Assembly (NCBI GenBank): GCA_019237595.1
Contig: JAFAGU010000271.1
Span: 1-6,074 of the forward strand
From: Betaproteobacteria bacterium
GTDB lineage: Bacteria > Pseudomonadota > Gammaproteobacteria > Burkholderiales > SG8-39
Direction: 5' to 3'
DNA length: 6,074 nt
Positions 1 to 5,141 of the stretch are shown here, one piece after another; position 1 is the first letter of the stretch; every line of letters begins with the position of its first letter. The translations under genes were made by a program, and so were the position numbers. Under the pieces are notes generated by a model, which had not been told where the DNA came from, did not search any database, and saw only the letters and a program-made list of their open reading frames with translations.

Positions 1-649
1 CGAGCGCCGCGCTGTCGTAGTGGCCGCCGACCAGCCACTCGACGAGGAGCTCCGGCAGGCGCTTTTCGCCGATCGCGGCGAAGCTGTCGAAGGGCGTGGC
101 GAGGATCGCGGCGCGCACTTCGCGCGCCGCGGCGACCGCCACCGCCACGTAGGTGCCAAGGCTGCGGCCAAGGACGACGATGTTGGAGGCATCCACGTCG
201 GGCCGCGCGACCGCCCAGTCGTAGACGAGCTTTGCGTCCTCGAGCGCGTGCGCCTCCGAAGGCGCGCCTTCGGAGAGTCCGAAGCCGCGGTAGTTCACCA
301 CCAGCCAGCCCCAGTCGTCAGGGAGGCGCGCGCGCAGGAAACCGGAAACCTCGTGGCGGACCCCGCCGTAGACGATGACGAGCGGATAGCGATGCCCCGG
401 CGAACGCGCCGGGCGCCGCAACCATCCGCGAAGCTGCACGCCGTCCGGCGTGCGGATCGCGACTTCCTGCACATCGTGCCGGCTCGAGGCGAGGGACTGG
501 AGGCCGTGCTTGTCGACCGGCAGCGGGTCGAATAGGACCGGAGCCTCCAGGACGCGCAGGAGCCCGCCGTCGGAGCTTGCGCCGAGCGCAAGCGCGCCGA
601 GCGCGGCGGCGAGCAGCACGGCGGCGACGGTGCGGGCGGAATGGTCCAT
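1..649 (-). CDS. Exported alpha/beta hydrolase, BEM46/YfhR-like (C-terminus cut by window edge)
   Basis: A serine hydrolase of unknown substrate. The frame is open from an ATG at 649 to the window start, giving 216 residues with the C-terminus missing. Residues 1-24 form an Ala/Leu-rich hydrophobic segment after Arg6, read as a signal peptide or N-terminal anchor; there is no lipobox Cys. The fold follows: strand PLVIVYGG (89-96), the NYRGFGLSEGAPSE loop (119-132), the helix LEDAKLVYDW (136-145) typical of BEM46/ABHD13-like hydrolases, and the nucleophile elbow GRSLG (161-165), with Ser163 as nucleophile. TPFDS (185-189) also fits the family. The usual His-Gly oxyanion motif reads Tyr-Gly-Gly here. 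The catalytic His, and probably the acid, would lie in the missing part. The start is supported by GAGGTGAGG at 656-664, six bases upstream. It diverges from the DsbA-family gene. The family call is firm; substrate and exact subfamily are not known. Confidence 0.85.
   Translation of the reverse strand, partial: MDHSARTVAAVLLAAALGALALGASSDGGLLRVLEAPVLFDPLPVDKHGLQSLASSRHDVQEVAIRTPDGVQLRGWLRRPARSPGHRYPLVIVYGGVRHEVSGFLRARLPDDWGWLVVNYRGFGLSEGAPSEAHALEDAKLVYDWAVARPDVDASNIVVLGRSLGTYVAVAVAAAREVRAAILATPFDSFAAIGEKRLPELLVEWLVGGHYDSAAL
254..275. repeat. 22-base perfect palindrome inside the hydrolase gene
   Basis: Eleven bases on each side of 264/265 are exactly complementary, centred on GGCGCGCC. On the minus strand it codes for LSEGAPSE, the family-conserved loop of the hydrolase, so the protein motif explains part of it. 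A perfect match of this length is still uncommon by chance. Confidence 0.6.
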
Positions 650-655
650 GGCGGG

Positions 656-664
656 CCTCACCTC
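656..664 (-). promoter_or_regulatory. Ribosome binding site of the hydrolase gene
   Basis: The minus strand reads GAGGTGAGG, ending six bases before the ATG at 649. It is a good Shine-Dalgarno match and fixes the hydrolase start, which matters because this gene shares only a 29-base spacer with the divergent DsbA-family gene. Confidence 0.6.
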
Positions 665-666
665 GC

Positions 667-672
667 TAAACT
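667..672 (+). promoter_or_regulatory. Candidate -10 element placing the DsbA-family transcript start at its ATG
   Basis: TAAACT fits the TANNNT pattern and ends six bases before the ATG at 679, so transcription could begin at or next to the start codon. No Shine-Dalgarno sequence lies in this spacer on the plus strand. No convincing -35 is visible; that region falls inside the start of the divergent hydrolase gene. This is inference from spacing and a short motif. Confidence 0.25.
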
Positions 673-678
673 CCGCAG

Positions 679-1311
679 ATGGCCAAACGGTTGACAGTGG
701 AAATCGCCTCGGACGTGATTTGTCCCTGGTGCTACATCGGCAAGCGCCGGTTCGAGAAAGCAGTCGCCCTGGCGGCGGACGAAGTCCAGGTGGAGCTTCG
801 CTGGCTTCCCTTCCAGCTCAATCCCGATATGCCCGCGGGGGGAATGGCGCGCCGGGCCTACCGAGAGGCGAAGTTCGGCTCCCTCGAGCGCAGCCGGCAG
901 CTCGACGCGCGGGTCGCCGCGGAAGGCGCGAAGGAGGGCATCGCCTTCGCGTTCGACCGCATGGAGCGCACGCCCAACACCTCGCGCGCGCACCAGCTCA
1001 TCGACGTGGCGCAGCGTTCGGGGCGCGCGCAGGCGGTGGTCGATGCGCTTTTCCGCGCGTACTTCGAAGCGGGCCGCGATATCGGCGACGAGGCGGTCCT
1101 CGCCGAGCTTGCGAGTGCTGCAGGCGTCGCAGACTGGCCCGCGGCAGCGGATGCCGATCGCGTGGCGGCGCTCGAAGAGGACGTGCGCAGCCTTGGCATC
1201 CAGGCCGTTCCGACGTTCATCCTCGATCGGCGGGTCGGCGTTTCCGGTGCGCAGGCGCCTGAGACGCTCGCTCAGGCGCTGCGCGAGACCGCGGAAGCCG
1301 AGAGCGCCTAG
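679..1311 (+). CDS. DsbA-family oxidoreductase, FrnE-like
   Basis: A complete 210-residue thioredoxin-fold protein of the DsbA/FrnE/2-hydroxychromene-2-carboxylate isomerase superfamily. It has no signal peptide, so it should act in the cytosol. An N-terminal beta strand (TVEIASDVICPWCYIGKRRF, residues 6-25) leads into the redox motif CPWC at Cys15-Cys18. An all-helical insert follows, holding the family signature NTSRAHQLI (100-108). The thioredoxin half then resumes with GIQAVPTFIL (173-182), where Pro178 is the cis-proline facing the active site, and GVSGAQ (187-192), the usual end of the FrnE fold. Length is normal for the family, and both Cys argue for thiol-disulfide exchange rather than the GSH-dependent isomerase role. 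ATG 679 is the first possible ATG: an in-frame TAA lies at 667-669. No Shine-Dalgarno is visible. The stop overlaps the stop of the convergent cyclase-like gene. The redox substrate cannot be told. Confidence 0.93.
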   Translation: MAKRLTVEIASDVICPWCYIGKRRFEKAVALAADEVQVELRWLPFQLNPDMPAGGMARRAYREAKFGSLERSRQLDARVAAEGAKEGIAFAFDRMERTPNTSRAHQLIDVAQRSGRAQAVVDALFRAYFEAGRDIGDEAVLAELASAAGVADWPAAADADRVAALEEDVRSLGIQAVPTFILDRRVGVSGAQAPETLAQALRETAEAESA

Positions 1312-1946
1312 GTAAAGTCGAGGCGCGTTTCGAGGACGATGCCGTAGATCGGCAGCGCCGGTCCGCGGCCGAATTCGAGCGGCGGCAGCGCCTTCGCGCC
1401 GAGATCCGCCGCGGCAGGCCCGAGCGCCTTCACGGCGTCGGCCGAGAGCACGATCTCGCCGGCGCGCGCGCGATGCACGAGCCGCTCGGCGATGCCGATC
1501 GAGTGGCCGAACGCGACGTACTGCTCGCCGCCCTTGGGGCCCGCCATGCCGAAGAGCGTCTCGCCGCAGTGCAGCCCGATCGCGAGCGCCGCCGGCAGGC
1601 CGAAATCCGCCTGCCAGCGCTCGCCCATGGGCGCAAAGTCGCGCAGCAGCGCCTGCGCGGCCGCGAGGCCCGAGGCGGCGCACTGCGCCGGCCGCGCGCC
1701 GCGGAACGCGGCGACGACGCCGTCGTTCTGCACGGAGCAGATCTCGCCGTTCTGCGCCTTGACCGAGGCCGCCGCGAGCGTGAAGAAGGCGCTCGCGAGC
1801 TGGAGCACGCGCTCCGGATCGAGCACTTCGGAAAGCCGCGTGAAGTTGCGCAGCTCCGCCTGGAGGAGGACCGCCGGCCCGCGCTCGGCGAGCATGCGCC
1901 CGCCGGCGGGCGCCCTGCCGCTCACCGCCGCCGTCATGCCTGGCAT
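1308..1946 (-). CDS. Stand-alone class III nucleotidyl cyclase-like domain, probably inactive
   Basis: A soluble single-domain protein of the adenylate/guanylate cyclase (CHD) superfamily, 212 residues from the start used here. The core is recognisable: AVLLQAELRNFTRLSEVLDP (residues 25-44), QNDGVVAAF (73-81), GLHCGETLFG (124-133) and FGHSIGIAERL (146-156), matching the family's FADIRGFT, GDGVMAVFG, GIHTGEVVVG and GDTVNLAARL. Key residues differ: the first metal Asp is Glu31, the base-selecting Lys position is Ser71, the base-selecting Asp is His148 and the transition-state Asn is Gly151. The second metal Asp75 and Arg155 remain. It is therefore likely a pseudo-cyclase that binds or signals without making cAMP or cGMP. 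An in-frame ATG at 1973 would add nine residues, but ATG 1946 has a much better ribosome binding site. It follows coxG after 69 bases and its stop overlaps that of the convergent DsbA-family gene. There is no membrane segment or fused sensor. Confidence 0.85.
   Translation of the reverse strand: MPGMTAAVSGRAPAGGRMLAERGPAVLLQAELRNFTRLSEVLDPERVLQLASAFFTLAAASVKAQNGEICSVQNDGVVAAFRGARPAQCAASGLAAAQALLRDFAPMGERWQADFGLPAALAIGLHCGETLFGMAGPKGGEQYVAFGHSIGIAERLVHRARAGEIVLSADAVKALGPAAADLGAKALPPLEFGRGPALPIYGIVLETRLDFT
1896..1913. repeat. 18-base perfect GC-only palindrome in the cyclase-like gene
   Basis: Nine bases on each side of 1904/1905 are exactly complementary. It lies about 33 bases into the cyclase-like coding sequence and encodes part of GRAPAGGR. 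In the mRNA it could form a stable hairpin of about seven pairs with a four-base loop, close enough to the start to affect ribosome loading. It may be only a by-product of GC-rich Gly/Ala/Pro/Arg codons. Confidence 0.5.
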
Positions 1947-1951
1947 GGCTT

Positions 1952-1958
1952 CTCCTTT
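1952..1958 (-). promoter_or_regulatory. Ribosome binding site deciding the cyclase-like start
   Basis: The minus strand reads AAAGGAG, five bases before the ATG at 1946. The upstream ATG at 1973 has only a weak AAGGG-type match further away. This supports 1946 as the real start and implies independent ribosome entry rather than coupling to coxG. Confidence 0.65.
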
Positions 1959-2015
1959 GTCAGAAGCGGCCATGGTAGGAACCCTTGCAGCGGCCCGACA
2001 GGAAAAATTCCCGCT

Positions 2016-2606
2016 TCAGCCGAGCAGGGCGACGAGCGAGACGAAATAGACGACGAGCGAGCCGGCCGCGAAGAACATCACGGTCGGGTCGGACGCCTGG
2101 GGGAGGTCGGCATCGCGCGGCACGGGCGCCGGATGGTCGTCGTGCCCGGCTTCTTCGCCGCCGCGGTGGGAGAGCTTCTCGTTGAAGGCGCGGAAGAAGT
2201 CGTCCGCGACCTTCTTGGCCGCCGCATCGACGAGGCGCGAGCCGATCTGCGCGAGCTTGCCGCCGACATTGGCGTGCACGTCGTACGCGAGCCTCGTTTG
2301 ATCGTGGCCCGGGGAAGAAAGGCTCACTTTCGCGCTGCCCTTCGCGAAGCCCGCCGCGCCGCCCTGTCCTTCGAACGCGAGCGAATAGGAGTCGGGCGCC
2401 TTGACGTCGGAGAGCGTGAGCTTGCCCTTGAATTTCGCGCTCACCGGGCCGACGCGGGCGACCATCAGCACCTGGTAGGCGTTGTCGCCGGTCGGCTCGA
2501 TCGACTCGCAGCCCGGCACGCACTGCTTGAGCACCTCCGGGTCGTTGAGCGCGCGCCAGACTTCGGCCTGGGGCGCGGGAACGAGCTGCTCGCCGGTCAT
2601 CTCCAT
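2016..2606 (-). CDS. coxG: CoxG-family SRPBCC protein with C-terminal membrane anchor
   Basis: A 196-residue CoxG protein (carbon monoxide dehydrogenase subunit G family, SRPBCC fold). In aerobic CO oxidisers CoxG is associated with recruiting the molybdenum CO dehydrogenase to the inner membrane. The opening MEMTGEQLVPAPQAEVWRAL (1-20) and NDPEVLKQCVPGCESIE (21-37) are classic for the family, as are VGPVSAKFKGKLTLSDV (52-68) and GQGGAAGFAKGSAKVSL (80-96). A helix covers roughly 116-145. A His/acid-rich linker (His147, His155, His158 among Glu/Asp) then leads to a hydrophobic segment at about 176-195, predicted as a tail anchor. The start at 2606 is supported by AGGAG at 2615-2619, eight bases upstream; a second ATG at 2600 overlaps the coxE stop as ATGA but sits too far from that site. 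It overlaps the end of coxE by 10 bases, so the two are co-expressed. The family is clear; the partner enzyme is outside the window. Confidence 0.92.
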   Translation of the reverse strand: MEMTGEQLVPAPQAEVWRALNDPEVLKQCVPGCESIEPTGDNAYQVLMVARVGPVSAKFKGKLTLSDVKAPDSYSLAFEGQGGAAGFAKGSAKVSLSSPGHDQTRLAYDVHANVGGKLAQIGSRLVDAAAKKVADDFFRAFNEKLSHRGGEEAGHDDHPAPVPRDADLPQASDPTVMFFAAGSLVVYFVSLVALLG

Positions 2607-3805
2607 GCGACGGACTCCTGTTTTCGGGTGAGCGGACCGCTAAGCGTCTTCGCGAGGTCCACGAGGCTCTTCAGATTATGCACCGGCAGGAAGACATCCA
2701 CGTGCGGCAGCATGGCGCGCACGCCCGCCGGCCTCGCCTCGAAGCGCTCGTAGCGAAGGAGCGGGTTCAGCCATACGAGGTAGCGGCAGGACTTCGCGAG
2801 CCGCTCCATCTCTTCGCCGAGGCCTTCGCCCGCCTCGCGGTCGAGGCCGTCGGAGACGAGGAGCACGCACGCGTTCTGGCCGAGCACGCGGCGCCCCCAC
2901 TTGAAGTTGAACTCGCGCAGCGACGCCCCGATCCGCGTTCCACCCGACCAGTCCTGGATCGCTTCGGCGACCTTCGCCATGGCCACGTCCACGTCGCGGT
3001 GGCGCAGCTGCCGCGTGATGTTGGTGAGCCGCGTGCCGAAGACGAACACGCTCACGCGGTCGCGGTCGTTCGTCACCGCGTGCAGGAAGTGCAGGAACAT
3101 GCGCGAGTACGGGTTCATCGAGCCCGAGATGTCGCACAGGATGACGAGCGGCGGGTGCAGCTCGCGCGGCGAGGCGCGCACGAGCGGGATGATGTCGCCG
3201 CCCGAGCGCAGCGTGCCGCGCAGCGTCGCTCGGAGGTCGACCGACGCGCCGTTCCGCGAAGCGGCTTTTCGGCGCGTGCGGATCTTCGGCAGCGGCAGGC
3301 GAAGCTGCGAGATCATCTGCCTCGCCTGGGCGAGCTCGGCGGCCGACATGGTGTCGAAGTCCATGCGCTGCAGGAGCTCGCGCGTGGAGGAGGTGAGCCG
3401 CGCCTCGAGCTCGACGCGCTCTTCCGCTTCCGCGGCGTTCTTCTTCTGCGCGAGCAGCGCATCGGTGAGGCGCTGGCTCTGCTCGCGCTCGGGCTTGGCG
3501 GCGCGGCCGTAGGCCTGCGGGAGGAGCGCCTGCATCATCTTTTCGCTCAGCTTCGGGTCGCGCCAGAAGATGCCGAAGGCCTGGTCGAAGATCGGCCGCT
3601 GCTCCTGGCGCGAGAGGAGCACCGCCGACATGGTCCAGTACCAGTCCTCGCGCCGCGGCGGGAACTGCGCGGCGCCCGTGCGCTCGAGCGCGTTCACGCA
3701 GTCGACCACGCGGTCGGGGCCGACGCGAAGCCCCGCGGCGCGCAGGAGCCGCGCGAAGTGCATGACGTTCTCGGCGAGGCGGCCTTCGCTTCGCGCGGCG
3801 CTCAT
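2597..3805 (-). CDS. coxE: CoxE-family VWA-domain protein
   Basis: A 402-residue cytosolic CoxE protein. With the MoxR ATPase CoxD it is known to act in post-translational assembly of the active site of molybdenum CO dehydrogenase, and related MoxR/VWA pairs mature other metalloenzymes. The N-terminal part (1-100) is the CoxE helical region, with FARLLRAAGLRVGPDRVVD (17-35) and PIFDQAFGIFW (71-81). A charged helical stretch follows at about 105-170. The motif DLRATLRGTLRSGGDIIPL (190-208) precedes the VWA domain from about 215. The metal-ion-dependent adhesion site is complete: Asp225-Ser227-Ser229 (DISGS), Thr290 (SGGT) and Asp319 (SDG). The frame stays open well upstream, but the start is at 3805: it overlaps the decarboxylase stop as ATGA and has GGGAAGG six bases upstream. 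It has no signal peptide or membrane helix. The target may be CO dehydrogenase or another molybdenum hydroxylase. Confidence 0.92.
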   Translation of the reverse strand: MSAARSEGRLAENVMHFARLLRAAGLRVGPDRVVDCVNALERTGAAQFPPRREDWYWTMSAVLLSRQEQRPIFDQAFGIFWRDPKLSEKMMQALLPQAYGRAAKPEREQSQRLTDALLAQKKNAAEAEERVELEARLTSSTRELLQRMDFDTMSAAELAQARQMISQLRLPLPKIRTRRKAASRNGASVDLRATLRGTLRSGGDIIPLVRASPRELHPPLVILCDISGSMNPYSRMFLHFLHAVTNDRDRVSVFVFGTRLTNITRQLRHRDVDVAMAKVAEAIQDWSGGTRIGASLREFNFKWGRRVLGQNACVLLVSDGLDREAGEGLGEEMERLAKSCRYLVWLNPLLRYERFEARPAGVRAMLPHVDVFLPVHNLKSLVDLAKTLSGPLTRKQESVAWR

Positions 3806-5094
3806 GCGGCGCCTTCCCGCGCGAGCTTCTCGACCTGCGAGGAAGCGACCACGGCATGCTCGCGGAAATAGCGCTCGTGGTTTCGCTCGACCTCCGAGAG
3901 CCGGTAGACGTAGTTCACCATGAGCCCGGCCGAGCGCGTCATGCCCTGCTCGGAGGTATCGCCGAGCCAGTTGAGCCGCTCGAGGACGGCGCCGTTCGCG
4001 AGGTGGAAGCGCGCCACGGCGTCGCGCGGCTCCGCGCCCTGCTTCTCGCGCAGGAGGTAGCGGGCGCAGAGCGAGAGGAGGAGCTTCTCGAGCGCCGCCG
4101 GCACCTCGCCGAGGTGCCAACCGGGTTCCTCGAGGCGCGCGAGGGCCGCTTTCTCGTCGCCCGCTAGCTGCGCCTCGCCGGCGAGCCAGCGCCGGAAACC
4201 CGGCACCGGCGAGAGCGTGGCGAAGCGCCGCAGGTGTGGGAACTCGCGCTGCAGCTCCTGCGCCACCTGCTTGATGAGGAGGTTCCCGAACGAGATGCCG
4301 CGCAGGCCTTCCTGGCAGTTCGTGATCGAGTAGAACACCGCGCAGTCCGCGTTCCTCGGATCGGCGACCGCCGCCTGCACGTCGAGGAGGGGCTGCACGC
4401 GCGAGCTCATGCCCTGCGTGAGCGCGACCTCGATGAAGATGATCGGCTCGTCGGGGAGCTGCGGGTGGAAGAAGGCGAAGCAGCGCCGGTCGGCTTCCAG
4501 GCGCCGGCGCAGGTCGCGCCAGCCCTGCACGGCGTGCACCGCCTCGTACTGGATGAGCTTCTCGAGCACGAGCGCGGAAGTGCGCCAGTCGATGCGCTCC
4601 AGGCGGAGGAACCCGCGGTTGAACCACGAGCGCAGGAGGTGCAGCAGGTCCGCGTCGATGACGCGCCATTCCGCGTGCTCGGCGAGCTCCTTGAGGAGCG
4701 TGCCGCGCATGCCGACGAGCGCCGCCGTCCCTCCGGGCGCCATGTTGAGGCGGCGGAAGAGCTCCTGGCGCGGCGGCTCGATTGCTTCCTCGAGGACGAG
4801 CAGGTTCTCGGGCGTGGGATCGGCGCGGTAGGCGTCGGCTGCGCGCCCCACGACTTCCGGCGAAGGGGAATAGCCGCGCGCCAGTACGTCGAAGAATTCC
4901 TCGCGGCAATGCTCGTCGAGCCGCCGATAGGCGTCGAGCGCGTCGCGCGCGAGCGCCGCGCCCGCAAATTCGGCGCGCTCGGCGAGGAGCGCCTCGCAAA
5001 GGTCCACGAGGTGGCGGGTGCGGCGGTCGATCGCGTCCTCGCGCCCCCCCAGGAGGCGGCGAAGAAACGATACCCGGTTCATCAGGTTGCCCAT
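3802..5094 (-). CDS. Malonyl-CoA decarboxylase
   Basis: A 430-residue malonyl-CoA decarboxylase (MCD/MLYCD family), converting malonyl-CoA to acetyl-CoA and CO2 in the cytosol. The N-terminal helical domain spans about 1-190 (for example SWFNRGFLRLERIDW, 156-170). The GNAT-like catalytic domain follows with family motifs HPQLPDEPIIFIEVALTQGM (210-229), AVFYSITNCQEGLRGISFGN (252-271), FATLSPVPGF (291-300) and RFHLANGAVLERLNWLGD (362-379). Ser295 and His364 match the catalytic Ser/His pair of the human enzyme (Ser329 and His423). Length is close to bacterial relatives and the C-terminus is complete. No clear ribosome binding site precedes the ATG at 5094; an in-frame ATG at 5082 is possible, and an in-frame stop at 5122-5124 limits extension. 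Its stop overlaps the coxE start as ATGA. Such genes usually sit with malonyl-CoA synthetase and malonate transport, so this position between moxR and coxE is odd. The enzyme call is firm; its role in this cluster is unknown. Confidence 0.93.
   Translation of the reverse strand: MGNLMNRVSFLRRLLGGREDAIDRRTRHLVDLCEALLAERAEFAGAALARDALDAYRRLDEHCREEFFDVLARGYSPSPEVVGRAADAYRADPTPENLLVLEEAIEPPRQELFRRLNMAPGGTAALVGMRGTLLKELAEHAEWRVIDADLLHLLRSWFNRGFLRLERIDWRTSALVLEKLIQYEAVHAVQGWRDLRRRLEADRRCFAFFHPQLPDEPIIFIEVALTQGMSSRVQPLLDVQAAVADPRNADCAVFYSITNCQEGLRGISFGNLLIKQVAQELQREFPHLRRFATLSPVPGFRRWLAGEAQLAGDEKAALARLEEPGWHLGEVPAALEKLLLSLCARYLLREKQGAEPRDAVARFHLANGAVLERLNWLGDTSEQGMTRSAGLMVNYVYRLSEVERNHERYFREHAVVASSQVEKLAREGAA
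4100..4118. repeat. Inverted repeat inside the decarboxylase gene
   Basis: Eight-base arms, GGCACCTC and GAGGTGCC, flank a three-base loop. It codes for WHLGEVP of the decarboxylase and has no T-run after it, so it is not a terminator. It is probably incidental. Confidence 0.4.
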
Positions 5095-5120
5095 GTCGAG
5101 CCCGCCGAGGCGGCCCTGAC

Positions 5121-5126
5121 CTTATA
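5121..5126 (-). promoter_or_regulatory. Candidate -10 element of an internal promoter before the decarboxylase
   Basis: In the 47-base gap between the ATPase stop and the decarboxylase start, the minus strand reads TATAAG, within a locally AT-rich stretch (AATAAAAGTCGGCTATAAGG) that stands out in this GC-rich window. Transcription would start about 20 bases before the ATG at 5094. At 17-base spacing the -35 position (5144-5149) reads CTGCTT, a poor match to TTGACA. This rests on one hexamer and local composition. Confidence 0.25.
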
Positions 5127-5141
5127 GCCGACTTTTATTGA

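Noticed and set aside
20..535. Plus-strand open frame of 171 codons opposite the hydrolase
   Set aside because: The minus-strand hydrolase with its GRSLG motif explains this region; the opposite frame has no recognisable features.
691..696. Exact TTGACA hexamer on the plus strand
   Set aside because: It lies inside the oxidoreductase coding sequence (Leu-Thr), and the position 17 bases downstream reads CGTGAT, a poor -10. It is likely chance.
1308..1315. Search for a bidirectional terminator at the convergent junction
   Set aside because: The two coding regions overlap by four bases and no hairpin followed by a T-run is visible in either direction.
2001..2011. Near-palindrome GGAAAAATTCC after the coxG stop, considered as a terminator
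   Set aside because: The arms are only four bases and the T-run on the minus strand is not preceded by a stable GC stem. It is not a credible intrinsic terminator.
1473..2753. Plus-strand open frame of 426 codons spanning the cyclase-like gene and coxG
   Set aside because: It crosses two well-supported minus-strand genes and their spacer, and has low-complexity Arg/Ala/Glu composition. It is a shadow frame.
2678..3871. Plus-strand open frame of 397 codons opposite coxE
   Set aside because: It is antisense to a clear CoxE protein with a complete MIDAS motif. Its product is rich in Arg, Ala, Glu and His with no recognisable motif, as expected for a mirror frame in GC-rich DNA.
3806..4999. Upstream extension of the coxE frame, which would give an 800-residue protein
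   Set aside because: The extension overlaps the decarboxylase in another frame and reads as Arg/Ala/Pro-rich noise. The ATGA junction and ribosome binding site at 3805 mark the real start.
4234..5127. Plus-strand open frame of 297 codons opposite the decarboxylase
   Set aside because: It mirrors the conserved decarboxylase codons, has no family motif, and has no matching operon context.
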